Assembly (NCBI GenBank): GCA_037074615.1
Contig: CM073535.1
Location: forward strand, 3,596,001-3,660,000
Direction of reading: 5' to 3'
DNA: 64,000 nt
Source: Leucaena leucocephala
Lineage: Eukaryota; Streptophyta; Magnoliopsida; Fabales; Fabaceae
Part shown: positions 24,441 to 36,070 of the stretch, one piece after another
How the letters are laid out: the number at the start of each line of letters is the position of its first letter
Position numbering within the stretch: the first letter of the stretch is position 1
Made by a program: the position numbers and the translations under genes
Notes under the pieces: generated by a model
Databases searched by the model: none
Seen by the model: only the letters and a program-made list of their open reading frames with translations
What the model was told of the DNA's origin: nothing

Positions 24441-27400
24441 TACTTGTCAATGTGTGCTGAAGGCTGAAGCTGATAACCCCAAATCAGATTCGTCTGAGTA
24501 GACAGAAGGATAAGGCTTTTTCTGGTTTCACACCAGCTCACTGGCTCCCCCAAAAGCGTACGTATGCCCACCAAGTGTTTGTAGAAAATGCTTGCCTTAT
24601 AGGGAAAAGCTGAAACTTTGGCCACTCATACATATCTCTTATCTGTACCCTATACCTTACATGTATTTTCAGATAGATCCCATTTGCCATAGTTTAATAT
24701 ATATAAATCAAGTTACTCATAAAGCTATGTATGTATAGTAGCATGTTGAAAGTATCTCAATTCCTGAAATAAATCAGTCAACTAATATCATACATGAGTT
24801 TACTGTGCCTACATGTAGAATCTATAGCTGCTAAGATGATAGAGTAATCTCGTCATAGTAATTGTTGTAATATTTTCTAGAAAAAGAGATGTATTTTTTG
24901 AAAAGTTATATCTTTATAAATTAAGAATCTTAAGAAATTTGTATAGAAAGTTGTGTACGGAGTTACAACACTAAGATTTACTAAAAGTCATGTATTTTTA
25001 ATTTCTAGAAATATCTATGTAAGGTTATAATTAGAGGCCGTGGTAACTGGCACTCAGTGAAAGGTTACGTCATTTTAAGGAAGCCTACATATTAGAAGGG
25101 TGTTACTCTTCATATTAAAATTATTTTAAATAACTTTTAGTTATTGAAGTCACGTTGGTTCATGAATAAATCATGACTTTTTAATTGAATAAATCATGTA
25201 TAGTATTTAAAAAAAATATCATTTCAAGGCATTATTTTACTATCTATAAATACCTCTCACTATCACCCTGTTAAAAAAAAGATCAAAACTTGTTACTTTT
25301 ATCTTTGAGTGTACTAAAGATAAAGTCAAATTATCAATTTGTAAAAATTATTATTGTTTTTAGTTGAGTTTTGAAAGTACAAACTATACTCGAGAGTCTT
25401 CCTTGTATCTTAAAAGAAATTTCTCCATCAACACAATTTGCACGTGAAGATTGGAATGCGAGGAAAGTGTTGCCCGCGTCTTAAAGATATCATGCACGAC
25501 TTGTTTCTTCATCTCTCCTTCTGCTCTTCAGAGAAGCATCGCCATTATCAGGAACGGTGTGAGAGTAAATAGAATTACATTCTACTGGAACCGTTTAACT
25601 TGAGCAGAGAATACAAACAGAATGGGAGTAGATAGTATAACGTGTAATCTAATAATGGAGTTCACCTCAAGACTTCTGATATTTTTGGCTGATGATAATT
25701 GAGCGCTAGTTGGTGCAGTGAAAGGAGCTTTTTTTCACTTAAACCCATAAAAACTGAGAACAATAAAGATTCCATGGATAGAGACATTGGTTTGTGAACA
25801 AGATGCTGGAATACTGTTCCACTGTGCTCTACTGCTATGTGGTATCTTGTCATTCTACATTTATTTAAGATTCCAATCAACCTTTGCCAATGGTTTTAAA
25901 GTGAACCCCAGAAAAGCATAAGAGCACAAGCTTCATCTCTCTCTCTCTCTAGCTATAGCTTATGCCGCTGACATTATTGCACCTCTCTAGCTCTTCCATT
26001 ATCAATATGTCTAACACTATGCTGTCACTGTTGTGTATATCTTTGGATGCGGTATGTCATGTCTTTTAATTCTGACATAATCCTTAAAAAAACGAAATGG
26101 AACCTATGCAAGTTTATCCGATGAAAACTAAAAAACTGAAAGAAAGTAGTACAATACTAGCTTTAATTATATTCTGTCCTACAGTTTCCTTATTTTTCCC
26201 TTTCTACTACATTGGCCATATACAAGCTCCTGCTTTGGACTACTACTATACCTTTTGATTTTAAGTTGATGAGAAACAATCCCCATACTTCAAAGTTGCA
26301 GCAAATGTTGGATTATCTGCATGCATTGCATTACAACATCATGGAAAAGCCAATGCCCAGAAGAATTAAAGACACATGGCCACTAATAAAAAAACAAGAA
26401 ACAACGTTATTATCTTCAAGTCTCAAGGTCTTGGCCTCTCAGGGTGAACATAAGGTAGGTCAAACAACCTTATGTTTATTCCAAGAGACTGAGACAAAAA
26501 TACCAAGTGGCATCTAAAGAAAAATATATGTAGCCTTATTCCTATAAGAAGATAGGTTATTTATAGAATTTGAATCGTGACATTTGGGTCATATGACAAC
26601 AATTATACTGTTTTACCAAGACTTATCTTCATAAATTTCACATAAATACTCATGCCTGTTTGGTTTAACTTTTGGAGAAAAAGTAATTATGGAGAATAGC
26701 TTTTAAAGAAGAGTTTTTGGAAGAAAAATGATTTTAAAGAAATAAGTGTTTAAACTGTTATTATCAGAATGACTTTTGTGATTAGTAAATTACTAAAAAA
26801 AATATGATGTCAAATGATAATTATATAAATTATAAAAAGATAGGGATAAAATGGTTATTATACAGCCCAAAAGTCATTTTCTCTACTTAGAAGTTAGTCC
26901 CATAAATTTATCTAAAACTATTTATTTAAATTATAGTTTAATTTAGAAGTAGTTCTAAACACTTAATAGCTATTTATTTAAATTTTAACTTAAATTATGA
27001 TTTGACCTAAAAACACTTTTTAAATTATAGTTTGGACAACATTTTGTTCTGCAAGCCACTAATTCCTTGGTTGAAAGAGAAGTTTGGTGTGAAATGTTGT
27101 GCTTCTATAATTATGCAGCAGACATAGCTGAATTATTTTCTTCAATGGCAGTACATCTTCTGACAAAATAGGCAAGCCAATGTGCTCTGTGCATGTGATC
27201 ATTCTTTCACCGTGTCATGATAAATCTGCACCTGGTCACAACTTTTTGAATTTTCTTTCTTGTTTTTGAAAAAAAAAAAAGATTCAATATCTTCTTGTTG
27301 GCCTGAAGAAAAGAACCAAGGAATATATAACGGAATAAAATATATAGGTGAAAAGAAATATAGCCAATAGCTGCTATCAAATAAAAAAAGAAGAAGAAGA

Positions 27401-28026
27401 AAGATAACACTTGATATCGTACATCTTGTAGTCCCATGATTTCTTTTCTTGACAACAAAATGCATCATTTCAACATGAAGATTCGCAGAAAACACAGAAT
27501 TATTACAATCAAATCAAAATTAAGGCCTCCTGTCATGTGTCATTTAATTACTTTAAGAAGCAATAATAAACACTGTTATGGAAGTTCTCGTCCAAAAACT
27601 AGAATAAATACTTGGGTTATTACTTCATAACTTGGAAAACTTAAACATCATGAACTTGACTGTTCAGTATCTAAATATTTCTTTTCTTTTCTTTTTTAAT
27701 TCTGGAACATTAACCATGTTCAAGCTTTATGTTATCAGCAAAATGCTTGACACTCCCATGTACTATAAGCAGAAGTAAAGTAAAAGGAAAAATAGAGGGG
27801 GAAGAATATGAAGAATAATAGGCAGAATAGATGTAAATGGAATCACACTGGTAATAACATAAATGAATAAATAGTTTTTACATTATTGAGGACCACATTA
27901 TTGCAGCTAACAAGATTGGTCAGAATTCTAAGAAAGCTAGAACGAGTTTGCAAGAATAATGGAAAAAAGCCAAAGAGGAGAAGAAGAAGAAGAAGAATAG
28001 GGAAGTTTCTTGCTGTCGTTGTGGGC

Positions 28027-28269
28027 TTAAGAAGCGAACTGGTGCTCGGAGTCAGAGACACGAGAGGCATAGAAACGAGCAATGAAAGCAGAAGCTTTCC
28101 TGTCAATACCAGGCTCTGCAACCCAACGGCCTCTATCTTCATCACTAGCAAATATCCTTCCTCCACTCGAACCATCTTCCCAGCTGTAGTAATCATCACT
28201 GCTTCCACTTGAAAAGCACGACTTGAATATGCCACAGAATGATGAAAACGATGACTTCTTCGCTCCCAT
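28027..28269 (-). CDS. Small conserved plant protein, 80 residues
   Basis: A single-exon frame from 28269 to 28027 encodes an 80-residue protein. It begins MGAKKSSFSSFCGIFKSCFSSG, has an acidic aromatic stretch SDDYYSWEDG, and carries a block I recognise from small plant proteins: SDEDRGRWVAEPGIDRKASAF followed by IARFYASRVSD. In some plant annotations this family is labelled SsrA-binding protein; that label should not be taken as a function. As I recall, members lie beside BSH and near DHNAT1 in Arabidopsis, matching this position. The MG(A)KK start with nearby Cys and Ser might suit N-myristoylation and palmitoylation, which is speculative. A GAG-rich microsatellite lies just upstream. Other long frames over the same DNA are shadows. 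Confidence 0.78.
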   Translation of the reverse strand: MGAKKSSFSSFCGIFKSCFSSGSSDDYYSWEDGSSGGRIFASDEDRGRWVAEPGIDRKASAFIARFYASRVSDSEHQFAS

Positions 28270-28300
28270 TCTCGCCTTCCTGATGATTCTGATACTTGAT

Positions 28301-28333
28301 CTCCTCCTCCTCCTCCTCCTCCTCCTTCTTCTC
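28301..28333. repeat. (CCT)n microsatellite in probable 5' leader
   Basis: A run of about ten CTC/CCT units lies 30-65 bases upstream of the start codon at 28269, so on the coding strand it is a GAG/GAA-rich tract that may be part of the 5' UTR. GA-rich leaders are common in plant genes; any regulatory effect is untested. Confidence 0.8.
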
Positions 28334-30319
28334 TTGGTGGGTTATGATGATGATGATGATTCTGTGAGGCTCACTGTATTATAACTCACAAGTCACAAAC
28401 TCAAGGGGTTCTTGAGGAGTAAGCAACTTGAAGTATGAAGGAGCGTGGAAATGAGGCTCTGGTATTTATAGAGCCAGCTTTATGAAGGGGCTATTGTTTT
28501 TTCTATGAGGAAGGAAATGGACGGTGAGGATTCTCTGATATGACTAATAAGATAGGGTTAACATGGCTGTAATGTAAAAATCCCTCCTTTGACAGACGAA
28601 GAAAGCAGAACCACTCCTGTACTCTGCTTTTGAATTGACCCCCCTAAACCAACGGTGCCCTATTCTTACTTTCTTTCTCTGGTGATTTGGTCATACAGTA
28701 ACAAACTTCGTTTTCTCCCGTTAACAGTAACACAAAAACAAGTGAACAAGCATGACTGTTAATCACCCATAAAAACTAGCACGGTTAATAAATGACAGAT
28801 CTCTTAAACATGATATTTTAAGTTTAAACTAGATTATGTGTAAAAAAAATATTTTATTAAGATGGATTAAATATATTTTAGTGATCTCTAGTCTTAAGGA
28901 TAATCTCTAGCTATTAGCAAGGATAAAAAAATAATAGATTATTATTAATTGTAGAATTTTTTTTATAATTATATTTTTTTCTTAAAACTTCATAATAATT
29001 TTTCTCGTATTTTATGTTGAAGAAGGTTATACAGATTTGTTCAAATAGCACACCAAGCTCTAACAAAATATTACACAACCACTTTAAGAGTGAAAAAACT
29101 CATCTGTATCCGATAAAGAAACATATATAAAGTGTTAATTTTTTGAAATATCTGATGAAGATATAGCAAACATATGGTTTTGAATAGAAAATAAATGGTT
29201 GAAAATAGGGTATAGTTAGGTAGGGTCAGTGTCAAAAAAGAGAGATGCTTTGTTTTTAAGATAATGCTTACAGAATTAGCTGGGGGTTGATGCTTTTTGT
29301 GAATCTACGCGTATTTAACTATGTCATCTCTCTCTACGTACCTCCCTGGATTTCACTCTGTTTTTTTCTTTGTTTAAATTCTTTCTTGGATTCCAGATGG
29401 CGGGAATAACACCTACTTGGACTGGAAAGTTCCAGTCTTTGCTATAAAGTTTCATAAATTACACATCTGGAACACACTTTTTGAATCAAAGGGTTAAAAT
29501 AAAAAATTAAAAAGAGAGTAGGCTAGAATGAAAGAATGCTTTAGTATTTTTAGGCTTAATTCCTGCCTATTTATTTTAAATCCAATATGTAATTTGGGTT
29601 AATAGTATTTTTTAAGATATAATGAAAACCTTTTATCTCTAGAGTTAAACTAGATATACATATGCATAATATTTATATATTTGGCGATGACTCGTGGATG
29701 GTGAAAAGGGTGATGACTCATGGACGACAGCGAGCAACGTGTTTCACCGAGCGGAGGAGGAGAGATGAGAGAAAATAAGGATAAAATAGTAATTAGATAG
29801 TTCATAAGCTCTTTTACTGTTCCAAAAGCTATTTTAAGTAACTTATCAAAAAACTTGATTTTAAACTATATTTTAGTCCAAAAGTACTTTTGGATAAATA
29901 TAATTATTTGTTTTGAATTTTTTCTAAACTAAATTTTGGACCAAAAACTTTTTTAAAACTATAGTTACAAAAGTTTTCAAAGATGCCCTAAATTAAATTA
30001 TAGGATTCAACGTTACTGACCTACTAAGTATTTAGCACATGCCCAGAAACTTCTCAGCAAGAACTTACTATATAATTCTGATTACAGATCGTATAATAAT
30101 TAATTACTGAATAAGTAAGCATACATCAAAAGTAAGCCTCCATGCGCCACCAAGGAAATACCATTGCCGTGTTCACATTTCAAACAATGATCGCATATAA
30201 GTATTAAGAAAAGAAGCAGAAAGCAGCAAGAAGAACAAGTACTTTAAAAAGAGAAAAAAAGATCTCTAAGCTGTCTTTATATATACTTAGCTACGAATGC
30301 TACAACTATGCCTAAGAAC

Positions 30320-30331
30320 CACACACACACA

Positions 30332-30376
<45 letters not shown>

Positions 30377-30395
30377 TATATATACATATATATAT
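30320..30395. repeat. Compound CA/TA microsatellite
   Basis: Alternating (CA)n, (TA)n, (CA)n and (TA)n tracts span about 75 bp, interrupted once near 30385. Frames that run through it are low-complexity artefacts. Confidence 0.9.
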
Positions 30396-30816
30396 TATGG
30401 CTTATAATAATACCATGTCCTGTACCATCTTTATCTCCAAACAGAAAAAATAACAAGAAGAATGTAAAGCAAAGCTTTTGTGTGGTTTTGCTTTTTCCCT
30501 GTTATATATATAGAAATTGGCCACTTTTTTTCAGCTTTGCATTGTTAGTATATTAATTTAATGTGTTCTTTATGAAGAAGGGAGCTAGGGCTTTCTAGAT
30601 ATATACATAGAGAGAAGTGTCAGTTTGTGGTGAAGGTGAAAGACAGAAAGTGAAGGCTTGTGATCTTCCCAGAAATTCCTATTCTCTCCTAACACAGTGC
30701 CTTCAAGCTGTCTTCCTTTATGTACATCAAGTACATTTCATTATTTCATTACATTTTATTATATATATGACAATTCTTTTTCCTCTCTTTTTCTTTTATA
30801 TATCAATTTGCCCTAA

Positions 30817-32638
30817 TAAACAAATGAGTGCCTTTGCTGGTTGTAAGATTGGGGAATCGTGTTACTGTTCTTTATGCCCTTAATTAGGGCAGAAGATATG
30901 AATTGAAAACAAAAGAAAGTGAAGATACTGTTAGGTGTATATATATCTGTAAGAGTTAGGAGACGGGCATATACATGTATCATTTGTGTTTGTAGGTTTT
31001 AATCATAATTAAAAAGGTAGTGATGATCTTATATAACTATATATTTAAAGGGATTTCGTAATCTTCCACAGATCGATGACTGTGAACTCACTTTTATCAC
31101 ACAACATTTAATATTCATACATTAAGTACGTCGCCTTTCATTTTCATGTGTGTCTCTCGACAAATTTCCTCCTCTCTTATGCGTTTATCTCATACTTAAA
31201 GCCAGTTTAAAATACTTAACAAGCTATTACGTCAATTATGGAATTCAGTAAGCCATCAAGGAATCATAATATGGAATTTATATTTTATTTCAAAAAAAAT
31301 TAAATATAAAATGATCTTCTTAACTATATTGAAAATGGAAGGTATATATAAATGTCTAAATGTTGGTTCATTAAGGGTACAAATATACGTTGATTCATGT
31401 AAGTTTGAATTCAGATTACACAGTTAAAATTATGTAACAAGGATTACCTTATCTATTGTGATATATTGTATTTAGGATTACATTTTAATTATTTTACTGT
31501 GGCACCCAATATGAGATTGCAGGTAATTATGATACATTGAATTGAATCAAATGATGAGGAGTACTTTACATATTTAATTGATATAATCATGGAAATTTCA
31601 GTTGTTTCACAGGAGTATCTGAGAGTGAGAGTGGAGTGGATGATTGTATAAGGCTTCAAAAGTTCAACTTCGTCCCATCTTAATCACTAACTAGCAGATT
31701 CATTCCATGGAAGACGAAGCCTCGTCGTCATCGTCATCAACATCAAAGACTGCCGATTTGGATGCTCCTCTTCACGCAATTGGCTTCCAGATTGGCGACG
31801 TCTCCCCTCACAGGGTGGCCGGCCGTCTCCCTCTCACCCACAAGTAAGTGCTGCCAGGTCAACCCCATCATCTTCCTTCTCGATCCGCTTCACAATTCAA
31901 CATGCATTTTCTGAATTTCTCATTGATTTTAGCCCTTCAAGGTGTTACATGGAGGGGGTGTCGGCCTTGATCTCAGAGGGCCTGGTCAGCATGGGAGCTC
32001 ACATGGCTTCTGGTTTCAAACGAGTGGGCGGAGTTCAGCTCAGCATCAACCATCTCAGACGCGCCGAGCTCTGTGACTTGGCCCATGCCGAAGCCACCCC
32101 TCTTCGTGTTGGCGGAAGCATTCAGATCTCATACATGTCAATAAATTAAAACATCACAAAATTGCACCATTGTTATATATGGCTATAAACTGATAATACT
32201 AAAATTTTAATTCCTGAGCTGGTGAAGCCAGCATGTTAAAACATATGATGTAGGCCTCTGATCTTTCCATAGGACTTGATGATATGCTCATCAAATTTCA
32301 CTCTATTCTGAAGCAGGTATGGGAGTTGAAAATCTGCAAGATAGATCCTTGGTATCATCCTCTAGGGTTACTCTTCTAAGCAACATGCCAGTCCCAGATC
32401 ATGCAAAAGATGCTCACAAAGCTCTCAAGAAGTATGCAAAACTCTGAATAAAAAGTAATAGGTACAGTAATTATTCTGTAACCAGAATTGCATCAAGTCA
32501 AAAAACGAATTCGGGTACACAACATGATCATATCTTGTTTGTTGTATTATTGTATATTTTCAATAATGAAACATCTTGCAACTAATCCGGCTACAAAAAG
32601 TAACACTTTACACGATCGGCTTTTCTCTGCATTTTGCT
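30817..32638 (+). repeat. Tandem duplication unit 1 (carries the broken thioesterase copy)
   Basis: The unit starts with ATAAACAAATGAGTGCC and ends with TTTTCTCTGCATTTTGC. Its first 250 bases (30817-31067) match 32640-32915, for example GGAATCGTGTTACTG against GCGAATCATGTTACTG, then TTCTTTATGCCCTTAATTAG in both. Its last part (about 31707-32638) matches unit 2 across the thioesterase exons and 3' flank. The spacer of about 640 bases upstream of the gene is shorter than in unit 2 and no longer alignable by eye except close to the start codon (ATCACTAAC). Confidence 0.75.
31707..32447 (+). pseudogene. Broken DHNA-CoA thioesterase copy (DHNAT-like)
   Basis: This is a decayed duplicate of the intact gene at 33900-35598. 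Exon 1 (from 31707) encodes the same opening, then a 4-base insertion (TAAG) at the exon end makes an in-frame TAA at 31845-31847 and a new strong donor consensus, GTAAGT, at 31844. Exon 2 (from 31933) has one extra G in the GGAGGGGG tract at 31951-31958, inside the active-site HGG region. The donor after exon 2 has changed from GT to AT (32126), so reading through gives a stop at 32147-32149. Exon 3 (from 32317) lacks 22 bases present in the intact copy, lost between two AGATCCT repeats, which shifts frame. The C-terminal KKYAKL remains readable. Use of the new donor would restore frame in exon 2 but lose CCQPFKVLHGG. A functional product is unlikely; transcription is possible. Confidence 0.88.
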
Positions 32639-33899
32639 CTATAAACAAATGTGTGCCTTTGTCGTTTGTAAGATTGGCGAATCATGTTACTGTTCTTTAT
32701 GCCCTTAATTAGGGCAGAAGATATGAATGTATAACAAAAAGAAAGTTAAGACACTGTTAAGCGCGCGCGCGTGTATATATATATCTGTAAAAGTTAGGTT
32801 CATAGATGCATACATACATGTATTTGTAGGTTTTAATCATAATTATAAAGGTAAAAAAGATAGTCATGGCCTTATATAACTATATATCTAAAGCTACTTA
32901 AGATTTTGTAATATTTTTTTCTAAACATTCTATTTAAGATACTATCAAATATTAAATATAAATATACTTTCTAATAGATATTCAAACTTTGATTTATTAT
33001 ATTAAGAATAATTAGTATATTTTATTAGACCCAGACCTTATTAGTTATAGTTTGATGTCTGACAAACCTTTTAATGTTGTTAGGGACAGAAAATGAAACA
33101 AAATAAAAATAAGTACGTTTAGTTATGGGCCATTAGCCATGCTGTGAAGAAATGAAGAAGGGAAGAAAACCGAAGAGAACACCTGACCCGGCCCATCCAC
33201 ACTAGACTGGTGCTCAGGTGGATATTCGACCCAGTCCAACTCAGTTTAATGTCCTCCCAATTTCAAGGATAAAATTGATATTTTCAAATTTCGGTAATGA
33301 AACAATATTTATGATTATATATATCTTTTAAAATTTCATTGTAAGAAATAAATATTATATAAAATTTTATGCTGCAAGATGTTTGCTAAGTTAATTTTGA
33401 ATTAAGAACAAAATCATAAGAATTAAACTTTAACAGTATTATATTCCAAACCACCTTAAACACATTAGAAGTAGAATATGAGTTAAGAGATTACAAGTAA
33501 AATTTGCCATAAACATTAATATACAACAACAACAATAACATAATTTTAAGTTACCCATGAAGGCCTAAGACAATCCTCATGTTTTATTTGGGGTGAGGCG
33601 TAGCTCATATATATAATCACATGACAAACGCGAGCCACGCGTCTGTATAATGGAAAACAGACGCTGTGGGATGGGAATTCGCTTGGAATTGATGGGGAGA
33701 GAAATTGGATTGATTAAATCGCCTCATCTCCCTTCGCCACCTACCCAACCAGAAGTAGAACCACCCACCCACCATTCAATTTTTTTTTGGGAATGGTCCA
33801 AAATACCCTCGCCATCGACGACTTCCTATAACGCTTCAACACTTCTACTTCATCCATCCATTTTCCCATCTTCCAAGGCCAAGAGCACAATCACTAACA

Positions 33900-35598
33900 A
33901 TGGAAGACGAAGCCTCATCATCATCGTCATCGTCATCATCAAAGACCGCAGATTTGGATGCTCCTCTTCACGCAATTGGCTTCCAGATTGAAGACGTCTC
34001 CCCCCACAGGGTGGCCGGCCGTCTCCCTGTCACCCACAAGTGCTGCCAGGTCAACCCCCGATTTCCCCTTCTTCCTCCTCTGCTTAACAATTCAACATGC
34101 ATTTTCTGAATTTCTCATTGATTTTAGCCCTTCAAGGTGTTACATGGAGGGGTGTCCGCCATGATCGCAGAGGGCCTGGCCAGTATGGGAGCTCACATGG
34201 CTTCTGGTTTCAAGAGAGTGGCCGGAGTCCAGCTCAGCATCAACCATCTCAGACGCGCCGAGCTCGGCGACTTAGTCCGTGCCGAAGCCACCCCTCTTCA
34301 TGTTGGCAGAAGCATTCAGGTCTTCCTTCATTCCTCTTTCCCATTGCATCTCTATCTCTGATATTCAATAAAACATCACTGAACTACAACATTATGGGCA
34401 TAAACTGAATACAATTTTAATTCCTTCATATATTGCCTACCTCATAAGCTGATCCTGAGCTGGTGAAGCCAGGATGTTAAAACAGGTGTGATTGAATCAA
34501 ACAAAGCTTGCCATATGATGTATGCCTCTCTCCCTATTACCTCAAGTTTGCACAATGGGACACTAACAATGCATAGTGCTCCTTCGTCATAACCACAATC
34601 TGCACCTGCCGGAGAATGAAGTCTGAAGCTTCTCCGGTAGCCGCCAAGAATTAAACACGGTTGACTCCTACCATCTTATATCCTCTCATCCCCATTTTGT
34701 AAATCAAATCACCTTAAAACCAATAATGACCTCATACACTTCTGTTTTTATTTTGCCTCCTTTGCCATTAAGAACAGTCCACCATTTATCATCCAACATT
34801 CTCCCTTATTAAATCTTCACTCCTTGAATTACATATAGCCACAGGAAAAAAAAAAAAAGAGAAGAAAAGGTAAAGGGAAGCAGAATTATATGCACATCGA
34901 CCAACTTCAACAAAAAGTAAAATCATTCCAAGGGGTAGGCTTTGGCAAGTGTTTCCATTCTTTATTCATATAGAACCTGTATCCCTAAACTGTTATCATC
35001 CTAACAATCTACATACGTTAGCCACGCACTCGTTCCCATCTCAGCTTCTTGACCAAATCATTATTAAAGTAGCAAATAGAAGAATTGAACCAAGACAGAA
35101 AATTAATGTAGCAAATAGAAGAATTGAACCAAGACAGAAATCAAGGTCACCTCAATGTTATAGAATGAGGTTGGTTTCAAGTGAACAATCAATTAATTGG
35201 CTGTTTCAATTTTAATCTGCAGCTATTTGCAGCTTAGTTTCATTAGCTTAAGAAGGATTGAAAATACCATCCATTTCGTTTTCCCTTGACGTGGGCACTA
35301 GGCATCACACTTTACCTACTTACTCTTACGAGAAAATGTTCAGTGGATTAGGAACTACCTGCCCCATAACGAGCAATTACATACGTTACTCTATTCAAAC
35401 GTCATAAACAGACCTGCTCATCAAATTTACTCTATTCTGAAGCAGGTATGGGAGGTGAGAATCGAGAAGATAGATCCTTCAAACTCTCAAAATAGATCCT
35501 TGGTATCATCGTCCAGGGTTACCCTTCTAAGCAACATGCCAGTCCCAGATCATGCAAAAGATGCTGACAAAGCTCTCAAGAAGTATGCAAAACTGTGA
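33900..35598 (+). CDS. DHNAT1: 1,4-dihydroxy-2-naphthoyl-CoA thioesterase, peroxisomal
   Basis: Three exons: 33900-34049, 34128-34319 and 35446-35598, giving 164 residues. It hydrolyses DHNA-CoA in phylloquinone (vitamin K1) synthesis. It is a single hotdog-fold protein of the 4HBT family. The N-terminus has an acidic start and a run of nine Ser, then TADLDAPLHAIGFQIEDVSPHR. Exon 2 contains the hotdog helix and active site, HGGVSAMIAEGLASMGAHMA, with the conserved Glu of the AEG motif. The C-terminus ends ...ALKKYAKL, and AKL is a peroxisomal PTS1 signal. Size fits Arabidopsis DHNAT1 (about 156 residues). Intron 2 is 1.1 kb and holds a 33-bp tandem pair. A damaged duplicate lies 1.5 kb upstream. 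The next gene converges from the reverse strand. Confidence 0.93.
35069..35140. repeat. 33-bp perfect tandem pair in DHNAT intron 2
   Basis: Two identical 33-bp copies, beginning GTAGCAAATAGAAG and ending AAGACAGAAA, occupy 35069-35101 and 35108-35140, separated by six bases. Identity suggests a recent duplication. Confidence 0.9.
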
Positions 35599-36070
35599 AT
35601 ATTCATATAGTTTGGCTTGTTAAGGAATAAGTACAATTCTTCTGTAACCAGAATTGCATCGAGTCAAAAAACCAAAGAATTCCTGAGGTGCACAACATGA
35701 TCATATCTTGTTTCGTGTATCATTACATATTTGGATAATGAAACATCTTGCAACTAAAGGTTCAGGAGAAGCATGGAACCTAATCCAACTACGTAAAGTA
35801 ACACTTTACACGATCAGCTTTTCTCAGCATTTTGCAATTGCAGCATCTAACTCAAAAGCACCAACTGTTGCCTTTGATGTGAGTTTACTAGTTGCTTCAC
35901 TTTCGACGGAACAGGATGAGCGAACAGGCCTGAAAACCAGTCAGCAATTCCCAGATGCGGCTAAATTCAGAAATATAGTTGTTTTTTTTTGGGACAAAGA
36001 AACATAGTGGTTATTTAGGTAATGTTGGGGGTATTAAGAATTAGGATACTGGGTCCTTTTTCCGGAAGGA

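Larger units (their letters stand above)
17793..28026. other. Gene-poor AT-rich region of about 10 kb
   Basis: I find no gene that I can support. Frames are short and lack family motifs. The first 300 bases are the probable promoter of the reverse-strand gene ending at 17451. The region contains a tandem duplication at 18556-18800, a TG microsatellite near 19045-19060, a (TA)n tract at 24402-24437, and scattered transposon-like relics, for example 26656-27050 with a TGTTTGGTTTAACTTTTGG start. Less AT-rich patches at 23940-24660 and 25420-26520 have only short frames; an unrecognised noncoding RNA cannot be excluded. Confidence 0.45.
28270..30816. other. Intergenic region before the thioesterase duplication
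   Basis: No gene recognised. It begins with the likely leader and promoter of the reverse-strand gene at 28027-28269, including a CCT tract at 28301-28333 and a short ATG/GAT run near 28346-28361. The middle is AT-rich with a possible MITE relic at 29800-29990. A compound microsatellite lies at 30320-30395. Confidence 0.5.
32640..35835 (+). repeat. Tandem duplication unit 2 (carries the intact thioesterase gene)
   Basis: It begins ATAAACAAATGTGTGCC immediately after unit 1 and ends at TTTTCTCAGCATTTTGC, the same place in the 3' flank as unit 1. It is about 1.4 kb longer than unit 1, mostly because intron 2 has some 0.9 kb more and the upstream spacer is longer. A GC/GT/TA microsatellite at 32761-32784 interrupts the shared upstream segment and is shorter in unit 1. 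The region 33520-33600 has an ACAACAACAATAAC stretch typical of plant retroelement tails. Confidence 0.75.

Noticed and set aside
24128..24625. Short frames on both strands in a less AT-rich patch
   Set aside because: About 60 codons each, no recognised motif, no splice-linked neighbours.
27843..28235. 130-codon reverse frame over the 80-residue gene
   Set aside because: Shadow frame; the conserved plant motif is in the 28027-28269 frame.
32215..32245. String resembling microRNA167 (TGAAG-C-CAGCATG)
   Set aside because: Several mismatches to mature miR167 and no hairpin partner seen; it lies in the old intron 2 and is also only partly kept in the intact copy.
35069..35140. Possible CRISPR-like direct repeats
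   Set aside because: Only two copies with a six-base gap, in a plant intron; a simple tandem duplication.
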